37,492 bases of DNA from a virus, in IMG/VR virus record IMGVR_UViG_3300025168_000235, positions 1 through 37,492 of that record; one strand, written 5' to 3'. Below, piece after piece: positions 27,956 to 36,859 of this stretch. Every line of letters begins with the position of its first letter. The first letter of the stretch is position 1. The notes beneath the pieces were generated by a model, which worked only from the letters and a program-made list of their open reading frames with translations, searched no databases and had not been told where the DNA came from. The translations under genes and the position numbers were made by a program.

Positions 27956-30077
27956 TAGAGATCCTCACTGGTTTCTTCATTATGGTTTCTTTATTGTATG
28001 GTCCTGCACCACTAGGTGTAGGGTCGTCCTCACTGCCGGCTTTCCTTGTACCATCCTCGTTCCACCACTTAGTAGCATCATCACCCCATACTGCATCGTT
28101 GTACCCTGCTCCTTTTGAGAACATATTTCTAGTTAGGCCGAGGTTAAAATTGGCATCCGTGAGCAATGTTTGTAATTTAACTTTTAAAGAGGTTGCGGTG
28201 TCTTTATCGGAAACAAAAAGTGGTTCAGTAAATTTCAATTCCCCATCTGTCATCTGGGAACCAATTAACTCGTGTCTCTTGGTTAAGTTAGCCATTGTTG
28301 CAATAGCCTTAAACTTCTGGAATAAAGGATGCTTTGCTTTTTCAGTAACTTGCCCGTAGAAAAACCCAACCTCTTTTTCAATTATTGCCATTTGCTTGGG
28401 GTCGTTAATCATGGCAAGTGCTTCTTCAGCAGCACGTCTTACCCCCATGTCACTCTGATACTTTTTCAGGATTGATGCTGGTGCTTGTATTAGTTTCTTC
28501 CCCTCTTTCTGCATATAGTCATGGGCCTGTTTAAGTGCTGCCATCGGATCATCCTTGTCAATCCTCAACCCACGAATAATATCTTTTTGCTCCTGAGTAA
28601 ATTCATGGTCTGCATATAGCTTTTTCAGTTCCTTGCCTATTTCATCATCTGCATCACTGTTTAAAGGTTCAACCCATGTGCTAAAATCCTTCTCCACCAT
28701 TTTTGTTACTTTGCCGTCTGTAACCTCTAAAAAAGCAACTCCTTTTGGCAGCCTTGCAGTCTCATTATCTTCAAGAAATTCTTCGGCAGAAATATATTGT
28801 GTCCTATCCTCATAGTTTTTTGCCATCTGTGACATCTTGGCAGTATGGGCATATTTTTCCCTATTTAATTTCTCTTGAGTCCATTTATTATCTTTTGCCC
28901 GTTGAAGCATCTCCTGAGTTTTATCTGATTCGTAATTATCTTGTTGTTGTTGAAAGTCTGTTTCTTTAAGCTCAAGTGTATTTTGTGCTATATCTATCCT
29001 GTCCTGTGCTTGCTCTAATTCAATACCTTTTGTTCCTGTAGGTATAAAAGCATTCTCTGCTGTATAAAACCCTTTAAGTTCACCAGACCCATCAACGGCA
29101 GCAGCATGTGCTTCAACCGGCCAATTTAAGTTTTTTAATTTAGGGTGGGCTAAAAAATCTGTTTTATTGAAATAATCATAAGTCTCGTCTTTCGGTGGTG
29201 CTGCCTGTAGCTCCGATGGACCTAAATCAATTTCGGTTTTCCCGTCTGCACTGAAAAGAATTTTTCTCATCTGGTATTTACCGTTAGGCTGCAGCTTTGA
29301 TATGTTCTCACGGAAAGTATCTTTCTTTTTAGGAGCATCCTCAAATTTTGCTCGTTTTATTTCCCCACCTTCACTTATCTGCCATACTTGGTCGATGGGG
29401 AGACCTTCGTCTTTCTTTTGGGTTTTAGTCATAAATTTCCACGTCCCATCTTTTTTTGGAGAAGGTAACACAGAAATCGTTCCGTCTGGTTTACGTTGAT
29501 ACATCTGCCCTTCGTCCAACCCCTCTAATTTTATCTCGGCAAGAGTAAGCATCTTAGTTTTCTCCGTTGTCTTACCCTTATCCATGATCTGCTTGGCAAG
29601 GTAAGCTGATGCTTCTTTAGGATTTTTCATATAAAATCTGAGCATGGTTTTTTGCTCCGTTACAGATAATCCCAACTCATTCATCATTTGGCTGAAGGAC
29701 TCCTGATCCTGCTCCTGTATCTTTATATCATCCTCTGCCTTTTGCTTGGCATCGAGTACAGTCTGCTCTGCCTGCTGTCTCTCGTAAAGTGCTGCTTGTT
29801 CGTTTTGGTTGAGGGCATCTTGATTGTAGTATGCTTGCATGCCATGTGGGATAGCATGACCAATAGACTCACCCAGAGACATAGGGTTCCGACTCCACCC
29901 AGAATTTCTCAGCAGTGAAGCTCCAGCAGATAAAGCTGCTGCATGGAGAGGATTAAAGCCCGTTTCTTCCTCTTCCTCTTCTTTTTCTATTTCAGCTTTA
30001 GCATCGTCTGACAAAGGATACTTATACCCTTTCACTGGTCCTTCAGTGTCAGAATATGCTAATAAAGAATTTGCCAT
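27948..30077 (-). CDS. Large coiled-coil internal-virion protein candidate (709 aa)
   Basis: A small Ala/Leu-rich hydrophobic patch near residue 45 (HAAALSAGASLLRN) is followed by long charged, Gln/Lys/Glu-rich helical stretches (QAALYERQQAEQTVLDAKQK and others) predicted to form coiled coils. There are no catalytic motifs. Its size and place between the 367- and 713-residue genes suggest part of an ejection or internal core complex, like the multi-protein cores of podoviruses. Direct homology was not recognised. Confidence 0.55.
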   Translation of the reverse strand: MANSLLAYSDTEGPVKGYKYPLSDDAKAEIEKEEEEEETGFNPLHAAALSAGASLLRNSGWSRNPMSLGESIGHAIPHGMQAYYNQDALNQNEQAALYERQQAEQTVLDAKQKAEDDIKIQEQDQESFSQMMNELGLSVTEQKTMLRFYMKNPKEASAYLAKQIMDKGKTTEKTKMLTLAEIKLEGLDEGQMYQRKPDGTISVLPSPKKDGTWKFMTKTQKKDEGLPIDQVWQISEGGEIKRAKFEDAPKKKDTFRENISKLQPNGKYQMRKILFSADGKTEIDLGPSELQAAPPKDETYDYFNKTDFLAHPKLKNLNWPVEAHAAAVDGSGELKGFYTAENAFIPTGTKGIELEQAQDRIDIAQNTLELKETDFQQQQDNYESDKTQEMLQRAKDNKWTQEKLNREKYAHTAKMSQMAKNYEDRTQYISAEEFLEDNETARLPKGVAFLEVTDGKVTKMVEKDFSTWVEPLNSDADDEIGKELKKLYADHEFTQEQKDIIRGLRIDKDDPMAALKQAHDYMQKEGKKLIQAPASILKKYQSDMGVRRAAEEALAMINDPKQMAIIEKEVGFFYGQVTEKAKHPLFQKFKAIATMANLTKRHELIGSQMTDGELKFTEPLFVSDKDTATSLKVKLQTLLTDANFNLGLTRNMFSKGAGYNDAVWGDDATKWWNEDGTRKAGSEDDPTPSGAGPYNKETIMKKPVRISNG

Positions 30078-30078
30078 A

Positions 30079-31182
30079 TTATCCTAATCCTTTAGGTGTG
30101 TATCTTTGGTTTACAGGTCTTTGTGAAGCAGCAAGCAGGCCCGGAAATGCAGCTCTCCCCATTTTTACTCCCGATGATGGAGCTAGCACAGGTGCATCCC
30201 TGTTGCCCCCAGTAAGTAAATCTGTTGCTATCTTGATGCCAGCTTGTTTGCTCTTTGAAAGAGGTTTGGTTTTAGGAGAATCACTAGACATTAGGTTACC
30301 TAATTTTGCCATTAGACCCTCACCCTCTTCTGGGTCAACTCCTACGTGGTCTCCTGTTCCAGTTTGGGCTGCCAACAATGATGGTGTTGGTGCTGTCCCG
30401 TCATGTGGAGAACCAGTAACTTGTTCGGCTGCTGATCCACCTTCAAGTACGGTTAAACTTTCCCACGGCTTTTTTTCTTTACTACCATACCCTAACATTC
30501 CGTGCATGTTTTTCTTTCCCCCATCGTGTCCTCTTCCGTAACTTTTAGCTAATCCCCGGCCTTCCTCCTCGGCTTTTACACGCTCCGAAATCCCTGCTAA
30601 ATCCAATGAGGGGAATCGGTTCTGTAGTGTATTTGGATCGTCACCCACTTCTGCCATCCCCCCTCCTGCCAAAGCAAGTCCTGAGTCTTTGTCCTGCCCC
30701 AATAGACTTGCCAGCATACCAGCTTCGGGAGGAGCAAGTGAAGGGGTCTGTTGGGCTAATGCTTTTTCGGCAGCAATCCTTTTCTCCTCTAATTCCATTC
30801 CACCAAATTCGGGATCACTGTAAGACTTCTGATCTGCCATCTGAGATGAGATAAATTCCGGCACCTCATGGGGATTAAGTGGGTTGTTTTCAACTGTCAG
30901 TTTTTCATCAGGATAGGTTGGGCCTTTTCCCCCGTATGCCATCCCTTCAAGACCTTCTGCATCTCCTCCTGCTTGGGCATAATGCCTAACCAGAGAATCA
31001 TCTTCATCCGAACCCCAAGCATCTTTTATATTTTGCCAAGTTTGAGAAGGAGTTGACCCCCTATCCCCCCCTAACCACTTAGAGTTTAATGGATTTAATT
31101 GACTCCAATCGAAGTCCTTTTTCCCACCAGACAGTTTAGATGCCAGCAGACCATCCTGTGACTTGTTTCCTCTTCTAATCAT
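30079..31182 (-). CDS. Gly/Ser-rich virion protein of unknown function (367 aa)
   Basis: A low-complexity, mostly disordered-looking protein rich in Gly, Ser, Pro and Lys (RRGNKSQDGLLASKLSGGKK at the start, GSPHDGTAPTPSLLAAQTGT later), with no membrane segment or known motif. AAAGG precedes the ATG. It lies between two internal-virion candidates with 1-8 bp spacing. A core or scaffold-like virion role is inferred from position. Confidence 0.5.
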   Translation of the reverse strand: MIRRGNKSQDGLLASKLSGGKKDFDWSQLNPLNSKWLGGDRGSTPSQTWQNIKDAWGSDEDDSLVRHYAQAGGDAEGLEGMAYGGKGPTYPDEKLTVENNPLNPHEVPEFISSQMADQKSYSDPEFGGMELEEKRIAAEKALAQQTPSLAPPEAGMLASLLGQDKDSGLALAGGGMAEVGDDPNTLQNRFPSLDLAGISERVKAEEEGRGLAKSYGRGHDGGKKNMHGMLGYGSKEKKPWESLTVLEGGSAAEQVTGSPHDGTAPTPSLLAAQTGTGDHVGVDPEEGEGLMAKLGNLMSSDSPKTKPLSKSKQAGIKIATDLLTGGNRDAPVLAPSSGVKMGRAAFPGLLAASQRPVNQRYTPKGLG

Positions 31183-31190
31183 AATTACCT

Positions 31191-32321
31191 TTAACTAAGT
31201 AGTGAAGCCCCACCAGCAGCAAGACCAATATAAGGGTTGCCAGTGGAAGCCCATCCTGTTAGACCTGCTCCGATAGCACCTCCTAGTTTACTGCCTTTTC
31301 CCATTCCTCCGGCTGCAGTGGTTTGTGTACCCGAAGGGGCACCCCCTAAAACATTTGATGCAAACATAGTGTTGTTTTTATCCCAATCTCGTTCCTCAAC
31401 AAAATCTCCGTAATCTACATCCATCTGGTTCTGTGCCCGACCCTCAATGTCGGCACCCACCTGAGAAAGCATCTGTGAATCTTGTGCGGTAGCACCACGA
31501 GACCTATCTGCCATCCCAGCCATTTGATCTGCTCCTGCCATCTTTATTCTCTGCTCCTCCATCCCTGCCTGCTGATTGTATTTTTGTGCATCCTGATCCA
31601 TCGTCATATCCTGACGTTTCTGCTGTGAAGCATCTCGGAAACTCTGGTTCAGCATTTCACCAGTCTGACGATTTAGGTTGGACATAACCTCACCTGCCAT
31701 TGCACCTTTCTCTAATGCACTCCGAGAACCCATGCCAGCACCTGCCATCTGGCTTTGTGCCCCGATCTGGTTTCTCCCCGTTTGCATTGCCTTCATTGCC
31801 TGACCTTGCATGCCCTGAATTACGTTGGCAGTGTGTGGATTCATGTACTGGTCAACTCCCTGACCTCCTAAAAAATTTCCACCACCGACTTGCTTTGCAT
31901 TATATCCTGTAGCATCTTGACCAACTTTGCCAGCAGCACCGTATGCTTCCTGACCCTGACCCTGCATACCACGGACACCTTCGTGAGCAGCAGCAGTGTC
32001 TCCAGACATTTCAGCCACTCTGTCACCTTCGTATCCTTCGTATTCCCGGTTCATTACATCTCCGGCCTTATCAAAAACTTCCCCCCGGAATTTCTTGACT
32101 GCTGGATCAAGTTCTGCTGATGTTGTTGAAGGAGGTGGAGGCTTGCTGCCACCTAAAAGGCCACTCAGGAAATACTGTTTTAACTTAGTCTTCCTGTTTA
32201 CTGTCCCTGATGCACCTAGATTGTCCTCCAAATATTTGCCTTCTGCTGGAGTTATATGTGCTAGTATGTGGTCTTTTGGGCCGTTTGCCTGAAGCCAACT
32301 CCTTGATGGATTTTTATTCAT
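31191..32321 (-). CDS. Met/Gln-rich internal-virion protein candidate (376 aa)
   Basis: It contains YMNPHTANVIQGMQGQAMKA and SQMAGAGMGSRSALEKGAM, a signature (YMNP.T..V........, A.G.GSR) shared by many marine podovirus structural proteins. A long helical middle section is exceptionally rich in Met, Gln and Ala. The C-terminus is Gly/Ala-rich and hydrophobic (LGGAIGAGLTGWASTGNPYI, GLAAGGASLLS), suited to membrane insertion after ejection. It follows the 87-residue gene by 7 bp. Confidence 0.6.
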   Translation of the reverse strand: MNKNPSRSWLQANGPKDHILAHITPAEGKYLEDNLGASGTVNRKTKLKQYFLSGLLGGSKPPPPSTTSAELDPAVKKFRGEVFDKAGDVMNREYEGYEGDRVAEMSGDTAAAHEGVRGMQGQGQEAYGAAGKVGQDATGYNAKQVGGGNFLGGQGVDQYMNPHTANVIQGMQGQAMKAMQTGRNQIGAQSQMAGAGMGSRSALEKGAMAGEVMSNLNRQTGEMLNQSFRDASQQKRQDMTMDQDAQKYNQQAGMEEQRIKMAGADQMAGMADRSRGATAQDSQMLSQVGADIEGRAQNQMDVDYGDFVEERDWDKNNTMFASNVLGGAPSGTQTTAAGGMGKGSKLGGAIGAGLTGWASTGNPYIGLAAGGASLLS

Positions 32322-32328
32322 AGTTCCT

Positions 32329-32592
32329 TTATACGTATGGATTTGTACTTGTAATTGGTCTACTGTCTACCGTTGTAACTGCAGTAGTGCTGAGTGCCCC
32401 GGCATTTGATACTACAACCTTAAAATAATTTCCGTTTGCTGATCTGAGAATTATTGACCCAGTATCAAAAATATTATCCCTATCAACTTTTACTGTGACT
32501 GCTTCCTCACCAATTATTAATGAAGACAAGTCATACATGTATTCTGGCTCATACTCTGTCGGAGGATTCGGTAAAGGCTTCTGGGTTTTCAT
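32329..32592 (-). CDS. Small beta-rich virion protein (87 aa)
   Basis: It begins MKTQKPLPNPPTEYEPEYMY, then forms a beta-rich unit (GEEAVTVKVDRDNIFDTGSI, FKVVVSNAGALSTTAV) with no catalytic residues. Its ATG overlaps the stop of the 850-residue tail gene by four bases (ATGA), so it is made in ratio with it. It is probably a small tail or head-completion component. No family was recognised. Confidence 0.55.
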   Translation of the reverse strand: MKTQKPLPNPPTEYEPEYMYDLSSLIIGEEAVTVKVDRDNIFDTGSIILRSANGNYFKVVVSNAGALSTTAVTTVDSRPITSTNPYV

Positions 32593-35141
32593 CTTGAACC
32601 TGAAGCTGCTGCATCAAAACGAACTTCACCAAATCTCCACTCTTGATCGAAAGGTGATTCCACCCGTAGAAATGTTTGCCTCCCCACAAACCTAGTGTCT
32701 GTGTATCCATCAGACTCCAGAGTGTATGGGCCTTTCTCTATCCCGGCTTTGTCGGGAGTATCTGCAACTGTAACTTTCATTCTTAACCCATTGGTCCCAG
32801 CATCTGTATCCGTTATGATTTGTGAGACTGACATCATTTTGTTACCACCAGCAATTTCTACTGCTCCCGTTTCTGCAAAGCACAAATGACTCTCTGTGGC
32901 AACGTTAGGGTGCAGAGAAGCATTAACACCTTTTGCAACAACTCTATTAGCTTTAGCAGACAAAGCACTAACGTCAGCAGGGGCAACAACCGTGTTGTCC
33001 CTTGGGATTGGTGTGGACTGTGTATCTGGGTCCATTTCGTGACGATAAAGGTACCCATCACTTCCGGCCCAAACTGGATAACCAAGAGCATCTGACGGTT
33101 CAAGAGCAGTTCTCTCAAGCTCTCCTGTAACCCAGTGCTGTTCCCTATAAGAATAAGTCACATACCGGGTACACACATCATCTCCTTCTTTTGGATAAAA
33201 CCATGTAATTTCACCAAACTCAGGATTATGCCCTGCTGCTATAAGACCTTCCACGTCTAGGTTTATATCCCTAAAAACAAAGTCTGCAACATCACAGGAT
33301 AACTCTTTTATATATCCTCCAGTGTAACTCCAAAAACGGCCCCTTGACATCCATGCCACGAAATCAGCCGAACCTGCTATACACTTCATTCCTACTGGAC
33401 CACCCCCTTCCGTAAGACGTTCTACTCCATATACGTAAGGAGGCCCAAGATAGTTTGTCCTCCATACATCTGATGTTGTAAAAACCAATATGCCATAACG
33501 AGTCTTAAAACCACCAACAATCCTACCCTTAGTCTGAAGGTCTAAATCCCCTGCTGTATTTGTTAGTGCAGGTGTCCAGTTTGCAGTCCCAGTTAATCCT
33601 TCTTGGTGTGCCCACTGGATACGTCTTTGGTTGCCTCCTGCACCTAAAACTAAGATGTGCCTCTCAGGTGTTACTAGCACAGCAACATTTGAAACTGGTG
33701 CATTTGCTAACTGGACAGGAGGAGAGGCAGTTTGTGTGGCATTATTAAATGCTATTGACCCTCCTGTTCTGTGGACCCAAGTATGTGACCCAGAACCTAA
33801 ATCAAACGTCATTGCAGTTCCCCCAGAACTGGTCGCTAACCTAAATGTATCAGCCGTTTTGTCCCTAACAAATAAATCTGTATAGGCTGGAAGTCCTGAC
33901 GGTAAATCACCGACTGAAGATACTTGAACAATATCAGTATCAGACAATCCATGTGCAGTAGACGTAACTGTTGCTACTCCTATGCTTGTGACTATAATAT
34001 TTGCTGTAGACGATGTATTTCCGGGATCAGTAACAACAATAGTATCTCCAACTTCATACCCGATCCCTGCTGTTGTGACAGTAATTGTATCTATTTCGTA
34101 TGCATCATTTACGACAATCGTAAGCTTGACTCCTGTCCCTGAACCTGAAGTACTGGTCTGAGCAACATTTGTGTGTGTCTGTAACAATTGCCAGTTACCT
34201 GAATGATCTGCCTCAGCAGGTTGATTTACTCCAGTAACTTCACCATAAGTTGTAACAGTAAACGTCCCGTCAGTAGTTCCTCCTGTTGCCAAGGACCAAT
34301 GCCAAATAGTACCCTCTCCAGAATGGCATGCTAGCAGGTCATCCCCGAAATTATCCATGGACCAACAACTAGCAAAATTATCTCTAAAGGCATCAATATC
34401 AGTAACATCGGGGTCTGTGGAAGGGAACCTTGGTCCTCCATAAATGTCTCCCCCCACTCCTGTTCCCGTAGAAGTGTCGAAGTTAGTCCTTCCTAAATCC
34501 CCCCCGTATTCTAATGCCCCGTAACCAAGTCCCGGTATTAAGAAATCTTCTTGGGAATTAAAATCTATTGATCCTGTTGGCCCTGCTCCTGCTAATGGAG
34601 TAATATCATAAATGGGTGCGTTGGTACCAGAAGATTGACTTCCATCCCACAACCTTAGTGACTGGACACTCCCGACTGCAAGGTATCTTGCTCCTGTGCT
34701 TAATCTCCATGAATGTAGTCCTCTAATTGGATCAACTAGAGTACCGTGAGTTTCTGCCGTGATGCTAGCATTGCTGTTCCCTGCATGAGAAATAACAATC
34801 GTTGGGGCACTGCTGTATCCACTTCCAAAGTTGGTAATCGTTGTTGTTAATATTGCACCTGCACCACTCACAGTATAAGTCCCAGCAAAGCCTGAACCTC
34901 CTCCTCCTGTTGCTGAAAGTGTCCCGGCAGAATATCCTGTTCCAGCAGCAACAATAGTAAGTGGTTTAATTGCACCCTTTTTAAGAATCTGGGTATCAGC
35001 TAACCGTTGCCAACCACCAATCGGTCTTAGCCGACCTTCTGAAAACCTAACTAAGTTTCCGTCATACCAACGGTTCTTTGCTTGGTATTGGGTGGCATTT
35101 CTGAAAAAGCCAGGTGGTATCTGTATTGGTAGCAATGCCAT
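32589..35141 (-). CDS. Large tail protein with two inserted beta domains (850 aa)
   Basis: The N-terminal signature LLPIQIPPGFFRNATQYQAK, then RWYDGNLVRFSEGRLRPIGG, and later WAHQEGLTGTANW and YWSxGGYIKEL-type blocks mark a common podovirus tail-protein family, probably part of the tail hub or nozzle. Two stretches interrupt it. Residues about 57-137 are Gly-rich (TGYSAGTL, FGSGYSSAPTI). Residues about 289-476 include AGIGYEVGDTI and a TSTAHGLSDTDIVQVS ... DTFRLATSSGGTAM domain seen in other phage fibres. These inserts are probably surface binding modules. The gene shares one base with the upstream stop (TAATG). Confidence 0.65.
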   Translation of the reverse strand: MALLPIQIPPGFFRNATQYQAKNRWYDGNLVRFSEGRLRPIGGWQRLADTQILKKGAIKPLTIVAAGTGYSAGTLSATGGGGSGFAGTYTVSGAGAILTTTITNFGSGYSSAPTIVISHAGNSNASITAETHGTLVDPIRGLHSWRLSTGARYLAVGSVQSLRLWDGSQSSGTNAPIYDITPLAGAGPTGSIDFNSQEDFLIPGLGYGALEYGGDLGRTNFDTSTGTGVGGDIYGGPRFPSTDPDVTDIDAFRDNFASCWSMDNFGDDLLACHSGEGTIWHWSLATGGTTDGTFTVTTYGEVTGVNQPAEADHSGNWQLLQTHTNVAQTSTSGSGTGVKLTIVVNDAYEIDTITVTTAGIGYEVGDTIVVTDPGNTSSTANIIVTSIGVATVTSTAHGLSDTDIVQVSSVGDLPSGLPAYTDLFVRDKTADTFRLATSSGGTAMTFDLGSGSHTWVHRTGGSIAFNNATQTASPPVQLANAPVSNVAVLVTPERHILVLGAGGNQRRIQWAHQEGLTGTANWTPALTNTAGDLDLQTKGRIVGGFKTRYGILVFTTSDVWRTNYLGPPYVYGVERLTEGGGPVGMKCIAGSADFVAWMSRGRFWSYTGGYIKELSCDVADFVFRDINLDVEGLIAAGHNPEFGEITWFYPKEGDDVCTRYVTYSYREQHWVTGELERTALEPSDALGYPVWAGSDGYLYRHEMDPDTQSTPIPRDNTVVAPADVSALSAKANRVVAKGVNASLHPNVATESHLCFAETGAVEIAGGNKMMSVSQIITDTDAGTNGLRMKVTVADTPDKAGIEKGPYTLESDGYTDTRFVGRQTFLRVESPFDQEWRFGEVRFDAAASGSR

Positions 35142-35473
35142 TACTTGTTTCGATACTTGTTACAGTTTAGTCTTATGACTACTGCTAATTGTTTAGAATC
35201 TTCCAAACTCATTTTTTGTACTCTCGTGACGTTATCGTAGTTGGTCCTAATAACATCTACTGCACAGTCACACAGACGGTAGTAGATATGCTGGGGGGTA
35301 CTCATACTCTGATGAGCAGTCGAGCAGGCTTGCCACAGTTCCCGAATGATTCCCGTCTTGAAGTTCCCAATGTACTTCTCCGAAGACAGAGTAGTTTTCG
35401 GCATACTCAAAATCAGGTTCAAAGTCACAAACAAGCCCAGACTCCAACTCAAATTCAATTTCCATTTACCCAT
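35141..35473 (-). CDS. Secreted or membrane-anchored cysteine protein (110 aa)
   Basis: Residues 1-24 have the shape of a signal peptide or membrane anchor (KWKLNLSWSLGLFVTLNLIL). The remaining 85 residues contain four Cys (WQACS, RLCDC, LNCNK), suited to disulphides outside the cytoplasm. The pattern IGNFKTGIIRELWQ followed by Y..LCDC..D..R..Y occurs in a small family near lysis genes of marine phages. A role in envelope disruption or superinfection exclusion is possible. It overlaps the endolysin gene by 8 bp. Confidence 0.55.
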   Translation of the reverse strand: MGKWKLNLSWSLGLFVTLNLILSMPKTTLSSEKYIGNFKTGIIRELWQACSTAHQSMSTPQHIYYRLCDCAVDVIRTNYDNVTRVQKMSLEDSKQLAVVIRLNCNKYRNK

Positions 35474-35849
35474 ACGTCCAAACGGTTGGTCTTGGCCCCT
35501 CTTCAGGAGTCAGACTATCAATGTGGCAGAACCTTTTGTTGTGTGGTCCTTTTTGAGATAACCCAATGCCAGATATGCCATGTCTCTGAGCAATAGCAAA
35601 AAGTCTCATTGCATCTGCTCCACTAATTAAAATATCTACTGCCTTTGCATGGGTATGAGGACCAGTCTTGCCTGTTGTTGAAACCCTGCTGTTGTGCTTT
35701 TCACACCTGTACCCTGACGTAATCTTTAGTGGTCTTTTCATCTCGTCTCGTACAGATTGAAGTACCTTCATAAAATCTTCATCCATGTCACTCTTGCCAC
35801 AGCAAGCACAAGCAACCTCGCTAGTCGTAAAATTCTTTGTAATATACAT
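35466..35849 (-). CDS. Endolysin, M15 peptidase (127 aa)
   Basis: Peptidase M15-type D,D-/L,D-carboxypeptidase fold: FTTSEVACACCGKSDMDEDF with a small Cys cluster, ITSGYRCEKHNSRV, GPHTHAKAVDILI with the His and Asp 72 metal ligands, and RFCHIDSL with His 109. It would cleave peptidoglycan stem peptides. The start at ATG 35849 (AGGTGGGG upstream) is preferred to ATG 35903, which has no site and would add an odd 18-residue extension. No other muralytic gene was found, so this is the likely lysis enzyme. Confidence 0.8.
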   Translation of the reverse strand: MYITKNFTTSEVACACCGKSDMDEDFMKVLQSVRDEMKRPLKITSGYRCEKHNSRVSTTGKTGPHTHAKAVDILISGADAMRLFAIAQRHGISGIGLSQKGPHNKRFCHIDSLTPEEGPRPTVWTYG

Positions 35850-35920
35850 AGCTACCCCACCTATTATAAGCCCATTGAATTGTCGTCTAGTGCCAACCCA
35901 CATGGGATTAGTAAATCGGA

Positions 35921-36100
35921 CTACTTGTCCGACTTGCCCAATGATTCTTTTAGCAACTGGACCAATTTATCGTCAACGTCTGAATCAGTCTTTTTTGCTA
36001 ATGTTTCTAATAATAAAATAATAACTTTTTCGATTACTCCCGAATTACCTAGCATTGAAAAAGCCATACTCTTTACTACTCCTGCGATTATGAAAGGCAT
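35921..36100 (-). CDS. Small protein of the lysis cassette (59 aa)
   Basis: The ATG at 36100 directly follows the lipoprotein stop (TAGATG), with AGGAG inside that gene as its site. The product begins MPFIIAGVVKSMAFSMLGNS, has a hydrophobic/amphipathic stretch VIEKVIILLLETL and a charged C-terminal helix (DVDDKLVQLLKESLGK). Similar small proteins are common in marine podoviruses without a function. A hairpin TCGGAC-AAGTA-GTCCGA spans the stop codon. Confidence 0.55.
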   Translation of the reverse strand: MPFIIAGVVKSMAFSMLGNSGVIEKVIILLLETLAKKTDSDVDDKLVQLLKESLGKSDK

Positions 36101-36250
36101 CTAGCACTCCTCGTTTCTATATGGTGTAACTGGCTCAACACACTGCCAGATTGAGTATTCACTCGGATAGGTGTCTATCCAATGTCCTAATCTATTACTA
36201 CTAACTGCACTGCATCCTGATAATACTATAATCAATAATAGAATTTTCAT
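36101..36250 (-). CDS. Small lipoprotein, o-spanin candidate (49 aa)
   Basis: A classic lipoprotein signal: MKILLLIIVLSGC, where the lipobox LSGC places the lipidated Cys at residue 13. The mature 37 residues (SAVSSNRLGHWIDTY ... WQCVEPVTPYRNEEC) carry two further Cys. The size and the four-base overlap with a preceding single-span membrane protein resemble Rz/Rz1 spanin pairs that fuse the inner and outer membranes at lysis. The assignment to spanin is inferred; the lipoprotein nature is directly visible. Confidence 0.65.
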   Translation of the reverse strand: MKILLLIIVLSGCSAVSSNRLGHWIDTYPSEYSIWQCVEPVTPYRNEEC

Positions 36251-36420
36251 TCTTTAGCAGTAAGTATCTTTAAATCACCACTATTTTGATTCACTTGAAA
36301 TTTAATAACTTTAACATCTCCACTCAGTTCTGAGACTGTCACCAGTAGCCATGTAATTGAGGCTACTACTAAACTGCCCAATACTAATAAAATGTTGTTG
36401 ATAGACATGTGAGACTCCAT
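36247..36420 (-). CDS. Single-span membrane protein, possible i-spanin or holin accessory (57 aa)
   Basis: A hydrophobic segment at residues 8-29 (NNILLVLGSLVVASITWLLV) is followed by a short charged tail (ELSGDVKVIKFQVNQN). ATG 36420 shares a base with the upstream stop (TAATG) and its own stop overlaps the lipoprotein start (ATGA). It could be the inner-membrane partner of the lipoprotein, although it is short for an i-spanin. Confidence 0.55.
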   Translation of the reverse strand: MESHMSINNILLVLGSLVVASITWLLVTVSELSGDVKVIKFQVNQNSGDLKILTAKE

Positions 36421-36686
36421 TAGTGGACTAATCGACCTACGTTAATTCGTAGATCAGTTAATTTAGATTGGACTTGTTCGATTTGTTTACCAAAATCTTC
36501 TTCTGCCATGTGCAAGTGTTTAATATGGGTTGAATTTTCAAGAGCTACTTTTTCTACATCCATAACAGTTGAAAACAACCATCCTACAGTAGCCAGCAGA
36601 GCAGCAACGACAAGTGGGGTAAATGTTTTGACCAGCGTGTGTTCTGTAACTGCTTGTATAGCATTATTCCCATTTCCATTTGCCAT
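36420..36686 (-). CDS. Membrane protein with coiled-coil tail, spanin or holin candidate (88 aa)
   Basis: One membrane segment near residues 20-42 (LVKTFTPLVVAALLATVGWL) is followed by a coiled-coil-like C-terminus (HLHMAEEDFGKQIEQVQSKL, TDLRINVGRLV). An N-terminal anchor plus periplasmic coil is the i-spanin plan, but a pinholin or antiholin is also possible. Its start overlaps the upstream stop by one base (TGATG). Confidence 0.55.
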   Translation of the reverse strand: MANGNGNNAIQAVTEHTLVKTFTPLVVAALLATVGWLFSTVMDVEKVALENSTHIKHLHMAEEDFGKQIEQVQSKLTDLRINVGRLVH

Positions 36687-36859
36687 CAGAGATTACTGCT
36701 TAAAGTTTTATTTTTTTGTTTGTTAGTTTGGTTTGCACGTTCAAAATCCTCTAACCTGTCTGCTTGGTCGGATTCTTTTCTCCATTTTTCAATAATGAAG
36801 TGGTCATCATCATCTGGTAGTGTCAAAAAATCTATAAACCTCCCAATAAATTTAACCAT
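36686..36859 (-). CDS. Small charged protein of the lysis cassette (57 aa)
   Basis: The ATG at 36859 lies inside the end of the holin-like gene (8-bp overlap). The product has an amphipathic start MVKFIGRFIDFLTLPDDDDH, then a hydrophilic helix (EKWRKESDQADRLEDFERAN). No membrane span or known family is seen. Tight overlaps on both sides are the main reason to believe it is expressed. Confidence 0.5.
   Translation of the reverse strand: MVKFIGRFIDFLTLPDDDDHFIIEKWRKESDQADRLEDFERANQTNKQKNKTLSSNL

Noticed and set aside
30056-30541. A 161-codon plus-strand ORF antisense to the 367-residue gene
   Set aside because: Composition reflects the low-complexity gene opposite it; no supporting start signal.
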